Shown: positions 1 through 7,982 of the stretch, piece by piece
Layout of the letters: each line of letters begins with the position of its first letter
How positions within the stretch are numbered: position 1 is the stretch's first letter
NCBI RefSeq assembly: GCF_938045205.1
Contig: NZ_CALIMY010000101.1
Coordinates: 1 to 57,207, forward strand
Reading direction: 5' to 3'
Source of the DNA: an uncultured Campylobacter sp.
Lineage (GTDB): Bacteria; Campylobacterota; Campylobacteria; Campylobacterales; Campylobacteraceae
DNA length: 57,207 nt
The notes under the pieces: generated by a model
Told to the model about the DNA's origin: nothing
What the model saw: only the letters and a program-made list of their open reading frames with translations
The model's database searches: none
Translations under genes and position numbers: made by a program

Positions 1-189
1 TTTGCGCGTACAGCGCCTGATTTTTAAATGGCGTCCGCGGGGCGAAATTTTAAAATTCCACCACGCGTAGGGATTTAAAATTTCATAACAGACACAGAAT
101 TTTAAAATCTCAAAATTCTAAAATTCCGAAATTCCGCGGCGCGGGCAAATTTAAAATTTCAAACTCAAGCCAAATTTTAAATCTAAATT
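1..189. repeat. AT-word-rich intergenic DNA
   Basis: This stretch downstream of the cation exporter gene holds no convincing ORF. It is a dense run of AATT-centred words (AAATTT, AAAATTTT, AAAATTCC) separated by short GC-rich pieces such as CCGCGG. The same texture recurs in most gaps of the window and at its right end, so it is a general property of this genome and not a local element. Confidence 0.6.
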
Positions 190-1146
190 TTAATGATGAT
201 GCCCCAAATGCCCGTCACTGCCATTTGATTTTACTTCGCAGATGAGCTCGCCGCCACACTCGTTTTCGCTGCTTTCAAGCTGTAGCGTTGTGTGCGTGAT
301 GCCCAGATGCTCCATTTCGTGCGATATTTCGTGCAAGATCCGCTCCGCCTCGCGCACGCTTAGCTCGCCGCTAACTACGATGTGAGCCGTGAGCGCGTTT
401 GCGCCGCTCGTGATACTCCAGACGTGCAGGTCGTGCACCGAAAGCACGCCGTCCACGCCCCTGATCTGCGCGACGAGCCCGTCCAGGCACACGCCCTTTG
501 GCGAGCCCTCCATCAGGATGTTTAGGCTGTCTTTTAGCACGCCCCAGCCGCTTTTTACGATGAGCACGGCCACGAGCACGCTAGCTGCCGCATCCGCCCA
601 GCCCCAGCCAAAACACATCATCAGCAGTGCCGCCGTGATCGCGCCCACCGAGCCCAGAGCGTCGCCCAGCACGTGCGCATAAGCGCCGCGCATATTGACG
701 TTTTCTCTCACGTCGCCGCCGCGTAGCATGTAAATCGCCACGATGATGTTTATGGCAAGACCCAGCGTGCTGATGGCAAGCATACCTGCGGTGGCTACTT
801 CGGGCGGGTTTTTTAGGCGCCTGGCCGCCTCGATGACGATCAAAACGGCGATCGCGACGAGGGCGAGGGCGTTTATCGTCGCGGCTAAAATTTCGATCCG
901 CCTGTAGCCGAAGGTCTTTTGCAGATTGCCTTTGCGTTCGCCGAATTTAAACGCAAACAGCGAAAGCCCGAGCGCCGCGGCGTCCGAGAGCATGTGTCCG
1001 GCGTCCGAGAGCAGGGCGAGCGAATTCGTCGCCATGCCGCCCGCGACCTCGATCAGCATAAAAGCGGATATCATAAGGAAAGAATTTCTCAAAACGGTTT
1101 TATTTGACGCGTGCGAATGCGCGCAATGGGCGTGGTTTTCGTGCAT
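190..1146 (-). CDS. Cation diffusion facilitator (CDF) metal exporter
   Basis: Predicted 318-residue inner-membrane antiporter exporting Zn2+, Cd2+ or a similar divalent cation in exchange for protons. Several hydrophobic helices are visible. Two HxxxD-type metal-site motifs occur in helices (SDAGHMLSD near residue 50 and HVLGDALGS near 160), as in the CzcD/ZitB branch. The cytoplasmic C-terminal domain has DLHVWSI and a paired-His region. Both ends are His-rich (MHENHAHCAHSH at the start, GHLGHHH at the end), typical of metal-capturing tails. I place the start at the ATG at 1146, which follows an AGG ribosome site; the frame stays open further upstream without one. Substrate specificity cannot be read from the sequence. 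Confidence 0.9.
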   Translation of the reverse strand: MHENHAHCAHSHASNKTVLRNSFLMISAFMLIEVAGGMATNSLALLSDAGHMLSDAAALGLSLFAFKFGERKGNLQKTFGYRRIEILAATINALALVAIAVLIVIEAARRLKNPPEVATAGMLAISTLGLAINIIVAIYMLRGGDVRENVNMRGAYAHVLGDALGSVGAITAALLMMCFGWGWADAAASVLVAVLIVKSGWGVLKDSLNILMEGSPKGVCLDGLVAQIRGVDGVLSVHDLHVWSITSGANALTAHIVVSGELSVREAERILHEISHEMEHLGITHTTLQLESSENECGGELICEVKSNGSDGHLGHHH

Positions 1147-1180
1147 TTTAAACCTCGTTTTTCGGCAAATTTTAGATACA

Positions 1181-1333
1181 TTATACCCCAAAAAAGCGCT
1201 TAAATTTTATCCATATCGCCTTCTGGCTCGGCGATTGTGCGCTTGCCGATGTCTTTAACTTGCTAAACTCTTCCACTAGCCTCGGCGCGTCATCAAGCGC
1301 GATTGCAAACGCCTTAAATGCGCTATTTTGCAT
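1181..1333 (-). CDS. Small 50-residue protein upstream of the CDF exporter
   Basis: Short ORF with a good ribosome site (AAGGA, 5 bases before the ATG at 1333) and a stop 34 bases before the exporter start, so the two probably share a transcript. The product begins MQNSAFKAFAIALDDAPRLV and ends in a basic, aromatic tail (IWIKFKRFFGV). It has no transmembrane segment or metal motif. I do not recognise a family. It may be a small conserved protein or a leader ORF for the exporter. Existence is moderately likely from the ribosome site and spacing; function is unknown. Confidence 0.45.
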   Translation of the reverse strand: MQNSAFKAFAIALDDAPRLVEEFSKLKTSASAQSPSQKAIWIKFKRFFGV

Positions 1334-1405
1334 AAAAATCCTTCGGTTAAAATCGCGCGGATTTTAGCTGATTTTAAATTTTGCGTCAAATTTTGGAATT
1401 TTTGC

Positions 1406-1424
1406 TGTAACTCTTGACATTACA
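1406..1424. promoter_or_regulatory. Operator-like inverted repeat 1 (TGTAA-N9-TTACA)
   Basis: TGTAA (1406-1410) and TTACA (1420-1424) are perfect inverted arms separated by 9 bases. The element covers the -35 box of the cupin promoter. It has the same arms and spacing as the repeat at 1453-1475, which suggests one dimeric repressor binding twice. Confidence 0.6.
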
Positions 1425-1442
1425 ACAAAATTTTATTATACT
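1414..1442 (+). promoter_or_regulatory. Sigma-70 promoter of the cupin gene
   Basis: TTGACA at 1414-1419, a 17-base spacer, and TATACT at 1437-1442: nearly the consensus housekeeping promoter. Transcription would start around 1449-1450, just before the second operator-like repeat. Confidence 0.8.
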
Positions 1443-1452
1443 TCGCTCATAG

Positions 1453-1475
1453 GTTGTAAGTTATAGCATTACAAC
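1453..1475. promoter_or_regulatory. Operator-like inverted repeat 2 (GTTGTAA-N9-TTACAAC)
   Basis: Seven-base perfect inverted arms, GTTGTAA at 1453-1459 and TTACAAC at 1469-1475, spaced by 9 bases. It lies just downstream of the -10 box, where a bound repressor would block initiation. The Rrf2 regulator at 2633 is the natural candidate ligand; a HxlR- or MarR-type regulator encoded elsewhere is the alternative. Confidence 0.65.
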
Positions 1476-1498
1476 AAAAAATTTCTAATGAGAAAAAG

Positions 1499-1873
1499 AT
1501 GTCAAACTACAAGATCGTTTCAACGAAAAATGAGCCGAGAGTCGAGCTGAAAGACGCTCTAAATTTAAGCGGATGCGAGCTTTCTATCAATGAGCTTCCC
1601 GCAAACGCGAGCGTGCCGTTCGTGCATTCGCACAAGCAAAATGAGGAGCTTTATTTGGTGCTAAAAGGCGGCGACGCGCTTTTTATAGACGGCGAGGAGA
1701 AGGCGGTCAGCGAGGGCGACGCGATCCGCATCGATCCGGCGGGCAAGAGATGCTTCAAGGCGGGCGCGCAGGGGATGAAGTTTATCTGTATCCAGACCAA
1801 ACGCGGCAGCCTGGAGCAGTATACGATGAGTGACGGCGTGATAAGCGAGGACGTAAAGCCAAGCTGGCTGTAA
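1499..1873 (+). CDS. Small cupin-domain protein
   Basis: A 124-residue single-domain cupin. The first conserved cupin motif is recognisable as VHSHKQNEELYLVLKG near residues 42-57 (two His and a Glu for a bound metal), followed by DGEEKAVSEGDAIRIDPAG as the second half of the beta barrel. Small cupins of this kind occur beside redox-stress regulators and quinone-type reductases, but the reaction is unknown. It is the first gene after a consensus promoter with two operator-like repeats and lies 43 bases before the oxidoreductase gene, so the two are probably cotranscribed. Confidence 0.85.
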   Translation: MSNYKIVSTKNEPRVELKDALNLSGCELSINELPANASVPFVHSHKQNEELYLVLKGGDALFIDGEEKAVSEGDAIRIDPAGKRCFKAGAQGMKFICIQTKRGSLEQYTMSDGVISEDVKPSWL

Positions 1874-1916
1874 ATTTACGCAGAAATAAAAACAAATCAA
1901 ATTTAAAGGAGAAACA

Positions 1917-2552
1917 ATGAAAGTAGCAATCATCGGAGCAAATGGAAAATCAGGTTTAAATTTGGTGCAAGAGGCCCTAAAACAGGGGCATGACGTAACG
2001 GCTATCGTGCGAAACAAAGAGTATAAAAACGGCGACGTAAAAGTCGTTTATAAAGACGTTTTTGAGCTTAGCAAAGCCGATTTGGAGGGCTTTGACGCCG
2101 TTATCAGCGCATTTGCGGCTTGGACGCCAGAAACGTTCCCCCTTCATAAAAAGGTAGCAAAACACCTTGCAGACGCGCTTAGCGGTACGAAAACGAGGTT
2201 ACTAGTCATCGGCGGCGCGGGTACGCTATACGTGGACGATAAAGGCACTATGGCTATGGATACGCCTGACTTCTCGCCTGAGTATATGGGCGTGGCAAGG
2301 GCGGCTGCGGAGTCGTTTTTTGAGCTAAAAACCAAATCTGACGTGCTTTGGACCTACGTCTCGCCTGCCGGAGACTACGACGCAAACGGCGTTCGCACCG
2401 GCAAATACGTCCTTGGCAACGATCACGTCATACTAAACTCGCAAAACGAGAGCTACATCAGCTACGCCGATCTTGCGATCGCGATCATTGACGAGCTAAA
2501 AAATAGAAATTTCGTGCAAAAGCGCTTTACCGCAGTCGGCGAGAGGGCGTGA
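1917..2552 (+). CDS. NAD(P)-binding oxidoreductase, NmrA/atypical SDR type
   Basis: A 211-residue Rossmann protein starting MKVAIIGANGKSGLNLV, with the GxxGxxG dinucleotide loop at residues 7-13. The sequence AVISAF follows the third strand and VYVSPAGDY-like segments (YVSPAGDYD near residue 147) match the COG2910-type NAD(P)H-binding family. No Tyr-x-x-x-Lys catalytic pair is obvious, as expected of NmrA-like members, which often act as redox sensors or flavin/quinone reductases. The start has a strong AAAGGAG site. Together with the cupin before it and the Rrf2 regulator after it, it suggests a locus responding to electrophile or oxidant stress. Confidence 0.85.
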   Translation: MKVAIIGANGKSGLNLVQEALKQGHDVTAIVRNKEYKNGDVKVVYKDVFELSKADLEGFDAVISAFAAWTPETFPLHKKVAKHLADALSGTKTRLLVIGGAGTLYVDDKGTMAMDTPDFSPEYMGVARAAAESFFELKTKSDVLWTYVSPAGDYDANGVRTGKYVLGNDHVILNSQNESYISYADLAIAIIDELKNRNFVQKRFTAVGERA

Positions 2553-2632
2553 GTTTAAAATTTTGCGTAATTTAGCTAAAATAATGCCGTATGGAACTAA
2601 CGTGCGGTTTTAAATTTAAATCAAGGCCGGTT

Positions 2633-3043
2633 ATGCAGGTAGGTATCAAATTTTCACTCGCGGTTCACATCATGCTTTGCGTCGCGTATTTTCGCGAGGA
2701 GAAGGTCACGGGCGATTTCGTCGCCGCAAGCTCGGGGATAAACCCCGCCATCGCGCGCAAGCTGATCTCGCAGCTAAAAAACGCGGCCTTGGTGCTCACG
2801 ACCGCGGGCGTGGGTGGCATCACACTGGCTCGCGACGCGCGCGCGATCACGCTTTTAGACATTTACGAGGCGGTGAGCGAGGAGGACGCGATGTTTCGCC
2901 TACACAAAGGCTCGCCTAGCGCCTGCCCCGTGGGTGGCAAGATCGAGGCGGTACTCGCGCCGCGCTTTGCCCGCATTCAGAATGATTTTAAAAAATCCCT
3001 ATCGAGCGTGAGCTTAGCGGATCTTTTGAGCGATCTAGAATAA
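2633..3043 (+). CDS. Rrf2-family transcriptional regulator
   Basis: A 136-residue winged-helix regulator. The N-terminus MQVGIKFSLAVHIMLCVAYF and the helix-turn-helix region VTGDFVAASSGINPAIARKLI fit the Rrf2 family, and the late motif SACPVGGKIEAVL carries the single Cys typical of the YwnA-like branch. The three-Cys cluster used by IscR and NsrR to hold an iron-sulfur cluster is absent, so redox sensing by one Cys or small-molecule binding is more likely. The chosen ATG at 2633 follows AAGG; the frame also opens earlier at 2591 without support. It probably controls the cupin/oxidoreductase promoter through the repeats at 1406-1424 and 1453-1475; this is inference. Confidence 0.85.
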   Translation: MQVGIKFSLAVHIMLCVAYFREEKVTGDFVAASSGINPAIARKLISQLKNAALVLTTAGVGGITLARDARAITLLDIYEAVSEEDAMFRLHKGSPSACPVGGKIEAVLAPRFARIQNDFKKSLSSVSLADLLSDLE

Positions 3044-3167
3044 AGCTAATTAAAATTCTAAATACGCATTTATCTTCTAAACTTTAAAATTTCAAGGCTT
3101 GCGGGCTAAATTTATATAAAATTTTACCCGCCCGCCATGTAAAATTTCGATTTAATTTGATTTAAGA

Positions 3168-3173
3168 TATAAT
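3168..3173 (+). promoter_or_regulatory. Probable -10 box of the ankyrin-type gene
   Basis: TATAAT sits 27 bases before the TTG start of the ankyrin-type gene. No good -35 box is present at the normal distance, as is common in Campylobacter promoters. Confidence 0.45.
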
Positions 3174-3200
3174 CCTCCTAATTAATTCTAAGGGGAAATT

Positions 3201-4658
3201 TTGAAATATTTAAAAGCCATATTGCAATTCATTGCAGTTTTTGCTTGCCTTATTTTGTATCTATTCGTAAGCGGAAGAGTAGGACTTCATAAATCTCAAT
3301 CTCACTACACTATTACGATAGGCTCCGATACTACTAAAGAAGCGGGACTTGATAAGTATGTAAGCGAAGCGGAGATGCAAAGTTTTGCATTTAGACATTG
3401 GGATATAGATTATAATTCAAATCCAAAAAACGTATTCAAAGAACCCGCCATCGACGTAGAGCTAAAAAGGCTTTTAAAAAGCAAGCAAACTGATAAAATT
3501 TTAAAATTTATGAAAGATAACAATCTATCTGTCGATCATATTATGCACGGAGGGGTAACGCCAGTGATGTATTCTAGCTTTTGGGATGATACAAATACCA
3601 CTCAAGAGCTTATAAAGCTAGGTGCGGATATACATAAAAAAGACGAATACAAGCTATCCGCTATGGCTTATGCGATAGAAAATAATGCTACCAAAGCAGT
3701 AAGACTACTTTTGGATAACGGAGTTAAATTTGAGGAGGTGAAGGCTATACAATGGTATCTGGACTGCCCTATCTATAAAATTATAAATCTAAATATAATA
3801 GTAGATGAAAATGGGATACATAAAACTCATAATTTTGCAGATTGCATCGTGAGAAGAGACGGTCCAAAGGGTGACGTAGATAGTATCCTTTATTATGCTA
3901 TAAGTAATGGTTTGACGGAGATTGCAGAAATAGCTTTTAAACAAGGGATGAAACCTGATCCAAAATATATACATACTTATTATATAAACTATAAGATGGC
4001 TAAAGATATATCGTTCCAGCATTCTGTTTATACAGAGCTAGTGGACTTGCTATATTATAAGCCGATGCTAGATTTATTAGTCAAATACAATATTGCGGGT
4101 ATACCAACGCAAGAAGAATTTATAATGGTTCAGGAACAATGTTTAAATTCTTTACTCGGGACCATAAAAAAGAAAATATCTTACATAAATCATATGAACG
4201 ATTACTGCTATGGAGAAAAGATTTTAGAATCATATGATTGGGCTCTTCGAGGCAGATGGGAAGTTAAAAATAATGAAGAGAGGGAAAAAGGAACCGATAG
4301 ATACTGGAAAGAAAAAGATTTTATAAAATTTTTCGGTTATATGCCAAACGATAAAAAATGTACTAAGCTAGAACCGGACATCAAAATATTAAATTTCTAT
4401 AATATGAAAATCGATAGATATAAAGCTCTTTGCGGCAATGGGCTAAGCGATGAAGAGATTTTGCAAAAAAGCAGCCTCAAAGATAAAAATAGTACTGAGG
4501 CATTCGATATTGAGACATTTTTTAAATATTTAAATTTTGAGGAAATGCTAGAAGAAGCGAAAGTGGAAATTCTACATAACGGCGAGAAAATAGATATAAA
4601 AGATTATGCCGAAATTCTAAGACAAGAAGCAGCTAAAAAACTAGATAGTAATCAATAA
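3201..4658 (+). CDS. Membrane-anchored ankyrin-repeat-like protein
   Basis: A 485-residue protein of unknown function. Residues 5-25 form one hydrophobic segment (signal anchor), with the rest probably periplasmic. Ankyrin-like units are visible around residues 112-175: GGVTPVMYSSFWDD, TQELIKLGADIHKKDEYKLSAMAYAIENN, and AVRLLLDNGVKF. The later part is divergent. The start is TTG at 3201, five bases after AGGGG. Coding is distinctly AT-rich, with A/T-ending codons and many AUA Ile codons, unlike the flanking genes, and it stands alone as a single gene. This suggests acquisition by transfer. Secreted ankyrin proteins of this kind are often effector or immunity proteins, but no partner is visible. 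Confidence 0.75.
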   Translation: MKYLKAILQFIAVFACLILYLFVSGRVGLHKSQSHYTITIGSDTTKEAGLDKYVSEAEMQSFAFRHWDIDYNSNPKNVFKEPAIDVELKRLLKSKQTDKILKFMKDNNLSVDHIMHGGVTPVMYSSFWDDTNTTQELIKLGADIHKKDEYKLSAMAYAIENNATKAVRLLLDNGVKFEEVKAIQWYLDCPIYKIINLNIIVDENGIHKTHNFADCIVRRDGPKGDVDSILYYAISNGLTEIAEIAFKQGMKPDPKYIHTYYINYKMAKDISFQHSVYTELVDLLYYKPMLDLLVKYNIAGIPTQEEFIMVQEQCLNSLLGTIKKKISYINHMNDYCYGEKILESYDWALRGRWEVKNNEEREKGTDRYWKEKDFIKFFGYMPNDKKCTKLEPDIKILNFYNMKIDRYKALCGNGLSDEEILQKSSLKDKNSTEAFDIETFFKYLNFEEMLEEAKVEILHNGEKIDIKDYAEILRQEAAKKLDSNQ

Positions 4659-4815
4659 ATTTGAAGGAGTAAAACTATATAGCATCAGAAATTAAGCGAT
4701 ATAGTTGGACAAAGCTTTTCTAAATTCTCATTAAAATTTCTTTCTGCCAGGCCGTAAAGCCTTAAATTAATCCAAATTTCACTATAATTAATCACTTAAA
4801 TTTTAAAGGCCGAGA

Positions 4816-6141
4816 ATGCTAAGCTTAGACGAAATTCGAAAAAATATCATCCTAAAACAAGGCGTGCACTATTTTGATTTCGCGGCTTCGGGGCTTGCTT
4901 ACGAGCCCGTAGAGCGCGAGATAGGCGAAATTTTAAAAACCTACGCCAACACCCACTCCGACAGTAGCTCAAGCGCGATCATCACGCAGAAGCGCTACGA
5001 GGGCGCGCGCGAGAGCCTAAAAAAGCTACTTGGGCTTGACGAGCGGTTTTGCCTCATTGCCTGCGGGCAGGGCGCGACGGCCGCGATCAAAAAATTTCAG
5101 GAGCTGCTTGGCATCTATCTGCCGCCTGCGACCAGAAGCGCGATCGGCGAGGCAAATTTACGCACCGCGCAGCTTCCGCTCGTGCTTGTTTCGCCATACG
5201 AACACCACTCAAACGAGCTTAGCTTCCGCGAGGGGCTTTGCGACTACCTGCGCGTGCCGCTTAGCGAGGGCGGCGAGATCGATCTGATTGCGCTTGAGCG
5301 CATCCTAAAGCTTAACGCAACACGCCGCATCATCGGCTCGTTTAGCGCCGCCTCAAACGTCACGGGCGTCATTAGCGATTATAAAAAGATTAGCGAGCTA
5401 ATCAGAGCCGCAGGCGGTATCGTCGCTTTTGACTGCGCAGCGCTGAGCTCTCACGCAAATTTAGACTGCGATCATTTCGACGCGATTTTTCTCTCGCCGC
5501 ATAAGTTACTTGGCGGACCTGCTAGCTGCGGGCTTTTGGCGATCAAAAAGGAGCTGCTTAACAGCGATGTACCGACGTTTGCCGCGGGCGGGACGGTCGC
5601 CTACGCTAGCCGCGAAGGGCACGTATTTTTGAAAAACCCCGAGCAGCTAGAGGAGGGCGGCACGCCGCCTATTATCGGGCTCATGCGGGCAAATTTAGCC
5701 TACGCGCTGCGAAACGAGGTGGGCTTTGAGAGGATAAAAAGCGCCGAAGACGAGCTCGCGCGGCTTTTTGAGAGCGAGCTAGCGGGCATTGACGAGGTCA
5801 TAAACTACGCTCCAAAGGGCGCGCCGCGGTTGCCGATAATTTCTTTTAACGTGCGCGGCGTCTCGGCGTATGATTTCGCCGCGAGCCTTAGCAACGACTT
5901 CGGTATCCAGACGCGCGCGGGCGTGATGTGCGCGGGGCCGTACGCTCACGATCTGCTGGGTATCAAGGAGGGGCGCATGCCCGAGAGCAAGCCCGGCTTC
6001 GTGCGCGTGAGCCTGCACTATACGCACACCGAGCGCGACGTGCTCTATTTAGTTGGCGCGATAAAATCCTGCATCAAAAAGCACCGCGAGCTTTGGGGCG
6101 AAGAAAAGGCGATGTATGAGATGTTCGGCGGGAAAATTTAA
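4816..6141 (+). CDS. Class V aminotransferase (cysteine desulfurase-like)
   Basis: A 441-residue PLP-dependent fold-type I enzyme. VHYFDFAASGL at the N-terminus matches the substrate-loop start of the SufS/CsdA family. The PLP lysine lies in LSPHKLLGGPASCG near residue 230, and PYEHHSN near 137 corresponds to the PLP-stacking His region. RAGVMCAGPYAHDLLG near residue 375 holds a Cys at the position of the SufS catalytic Cys. The likely role is cysteine desulfuration or a related beta-elimination. Since epsilonproteobacteria normally build Fe-S clusters with a NifS/NifU pair elsewhere, this may be an accessory enzyme. It is a single gene with no operon partner here. Confidence 0.85.
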   Translation: MLSLDEIRKNIILKQGVHYFDFAASGLAYEPVEREIGEILKTYANTHSDSSSSAIITQKRYEGARESLKKLLGLDERFCLIACGQGATAAIKKFQELLGIYLPPATRSAIGEANLRTAQLPLVLVSPYEHHSNELSFREGLCDYLRVPLSEGGEIDLIALERILKLNATRRIIGSFSAASNVTGVISDYKKISELIRAAGGIVAFDCAALSSHANLDCDHFDAIFLSPHKLLGGPASCGLLAIKKELLNSDVPTFAAGGTVAYASREGHVFLKNPEQLEEGGTPPIIGLMRANLAYALRNEVGFERIKSAEDELARLFESELAGIDEVINYAPKGAPRLPIISFNVRGVSAYDFAASLSNDFGIQTRAGVMCAGPYAHDLLGIKEGRMPESKPGFVRVSLHYTHTERDVLYLVGAIKSCIKKHRELWGEEKAMYEMFGGKI

Positions 6142-6677
6142 GTAGCGTGAGGTTGGAACTTTGCCGCTTTTTTTGAGCTTGTAAAATTTTGTAAAATTCT
6201 GCGCTGTTTTTAAAATTTATCGAAATTCCATGCCGTCTTTTTAGAATTTTGCGCGAGTTTTATGCCATAGAATTCTTACTATCGTTCCGCTTTTGCACTG
6301 TAGACAAACGGCGTGTTCCTCGGAGGAACATATAATTTCGTTCGTAAATTTGCGGGCAAATTCCGCGGAGTTAAAATTTAGAATTTGAAATTCCGCGCCT
6401 AGAAATTGTGGAATTTCAAAATCCCGTTAGCTGTATTCGCGGCTAAGCTTTAAAATTTCTTAGCAATGGAATTTCAAAATTTCACACTGCGCCGCCAGGT
6501 AAAGCCCTGCCTGTAAATTTTAAAATTTAAAGATGCAAATTTTATGCGCTCTGTTTCGCCGGGCACGCCGCGCTAGATGGTTCGCAGTAAAAATTTGAGG
6601 CAGAAATAAAATTTATTAGTGCCGCGCAAATAAAAATTATAAAAGTAAAATTAAGCTTATCCGCACTTCGCGCAGAA
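6142..6677. other. Intergenic DNA without genes
   Basis: About 535 bases between the convergent aminotransferase and tupC genes. No ORF with a ribosome site is visible on either strand. The sequence is full of AATT words (AAAATTT, GAATTTC, AATTCC). One sharp 17-base palindrome lies at 6314-6330, immediately before a TATAAT. Confidence 0.6.
6314..6336 (+). promoter_or_regulatory. 17-bp palindrome abutting TATAAT
   Basis: TGTTCCTC at 6314-6321, a single G, and GAGGAACA at 6323-6330 form a perfect inverted repeat, followed directly by TATAAT at 6331-6336. It has the form of an operator overlapping a promoter, but no gene follows on the plus strand before tupC on the opposite strand. It could drive a small RNA or be a remnant. 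Confidence 0.35.
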
Positions 6678-7982
6678 CTACTCCAGCCCTAAAAACGCGC
6701 CGTCTTCAAATCCAAAATAGATCCTCTCGCCTGCGCTCCAGCGACGCTCATCCTGCGCCGTGACGCATTTTAGCAACACGTCGCCCGCCTTGATCTTGAT
6801 GAGCAGCGAGGAGCCGTACTGAAGCGAAACCGAGTGCAAAATCCCCGCGAAGCAGCGCTCAAACGGGCTTTGGGATAATAAAATTTTACTCGGATTTATC
6901 GCGATTTTGCGAGCGCGTGCGAGCCCCTTTTCAAGGCGCAGCGAAATTTCATCAGAAAATTTTAAAATCCCGTTTTGTACGTCAAAGATATTTTTGTATT
7001 CGAACTCGCATATCTTGCCGCGATGCAGAAATACGCTTCTTTGCGCGATCGCGCTGAGCCATTTCTCGTCGTGGCTGGCGATGATAAAACCGCAGCCGTA
7101 GCGACTTCGCATAAATAAAATCGCGCGCGCAAAGAGCTTGGAAGCGGCAAGATCGAGGCTGTTGGTCGGCTCGTCGAGCAGATAGAGCTTCGCGCGCTGC
7201 GCCAGAGCGAGCGCAAACGCGATGCGCTGCGTCTGCCCCGAGCTAAGCTCGAAATGCTTCTTTGATAAAAAACTTCTATCAAGTCCCGTTAGGCTGAGCG
7301 CCTCATCCACTCGCTCGTCAAATTCCGCAAGCGCGCCGCGACTTTTGAGCGCAAATTTAAAATTTTGCTCCACGCCGCGTTTTAAAAGCACGGGTTCGGG
7401 CAGCAGCAAGCAGGTCTGCCGCAGCGTCTGCAAAGATGGCGCACGCTGCCCCCAAAGTTCCACGCTACCGCTGCTTGGATGCTGCAAAAAGGACAAAATT
7501 CGCAGTAGCGTGGATTTGCCGCTGCCGTTGGAACCCAAAAGCGCTGTGATGCCGCTCGTATTTAGATCGAGGCTAGGGATATTTAGAATTTCGCTCCGTC
7601 CGTAGCGCAGCACTAGATCCCGCACCGAGATCAGCTCGCTATCGGGTACAGATCGCGCGGCGGTAGAATTCTCACTCGCGAAATTCTCGGTCGCAGAATT
7701 CTCATTTACGAAATTTTCATTCGTAGAATTTTCACTCGCAGAATTTGTGCTAATGGAATTCTCGGTCGCAGAATTTTTACTCTTATAATTTGCCGCAGTG
7801 GAATTTTTATTCGCAGAATTCTCGGCGGCGAAATTTACGTGCGTAGAATTTATGTCCGTAGAATTCTCAGAGGCGGAATTTGCGTCCGTGAAATTTTCGC
7901 TTATAAAATTTTCGCGCTCCCGCTCCGCGCGGTTTTTGTCCGTGAAATTTTTGCTCGGACGCTTTAGTTTATCTGCTCTCAT
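6678..7982 (-). CDS. tupC: Tungstate ABC transporter ATP-binding protein TupC with repeat-rich N-terminal extension
   Basis: ATPase subunit of the tungstate importer, 434 residues, roughly 110 longer than a normal homologue. The ABC domain begins near residue 116 (ELISVRDLVLRYG). Walker A is GSNGSGKST near 153-161, the signature is LSSGQTQR, Walker B is LYLLDEPTNSLD, and the switch His is in IIASHDE. A TOBE-like C-terminal tail (LLIKIKAGDVLLKCV) follows, as in molybdate/tungstate ATPases. Residues 25-109 are an exact five-residue repeat. The ATG overlaps the tupB stop by four bases (ATGA), so the extension should be translated. An internal start just before the ABC domain cannot be excluded. 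tupB and tupC form one operon. Confidence 0.88.
   Translation of the reverse strand: MRADKLKRPSKNFTDKNRAERERENFISENFTDANSASENSTDINSTHVNFAAENSANKNSTAANYKSKNSATENSISTNSASENSTNENFVNENSATENFASENSTAARSVPDSELISVRDLVLRYGRSEILNIPSLDLNTSGITALLGSNGSGKSTLLRILSFLQHPSSGSVELWGQRAPSLQTLRQTCLLLPEPVLLKRGVEQNFKFALKSRGALAEFDERVDEALSLTGLDRSFLSKKHFELSSGQTQRIAFALALAQRAKLYLLDEPTNSLDLAASKLFARAILFMRSRYGCGFIIASHDEKWLSAIAQRSVFLHRGKICEFEYKNIFDVQNGILKFSDEISLRLEKGLARARKIAINPSKILLSQSPFERCFAGILHSVSLQYGSSLLIKIKAGDVLLKCVTAQDERRWSAGERIYFGFEDGAFLGLE
7656..7910 (-). repeat. 15-bp-period minisatellite in tupC encoding N-[S/F/Y]-x-x-x
   Basis: Seventeen consecutive pentads occupy residues 25-109 of TupC, with Asn at residues 25, 30, 35 and every fifth residue to 105. 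Each Asn is followed by Ser, Phe or Tyr, and the fifth position is often Glu or Lys. At the DNA level each unit carries an AATT core (AATTC or AATTT) every 15 bases. The two extra pentads at residues 12 and 17 are out of register by three residues. Confidence 0.9.

Noticed and set aside
7656..7910. TupC repeat as a member of the pentapeptide-repeat (Rfr) family
   Set aside because: That family has the A(D/N)Lxx pattern with a central Leu/Phe; here the invariant residue is Asn followed by Ser/Phe and no regular Leu is present.
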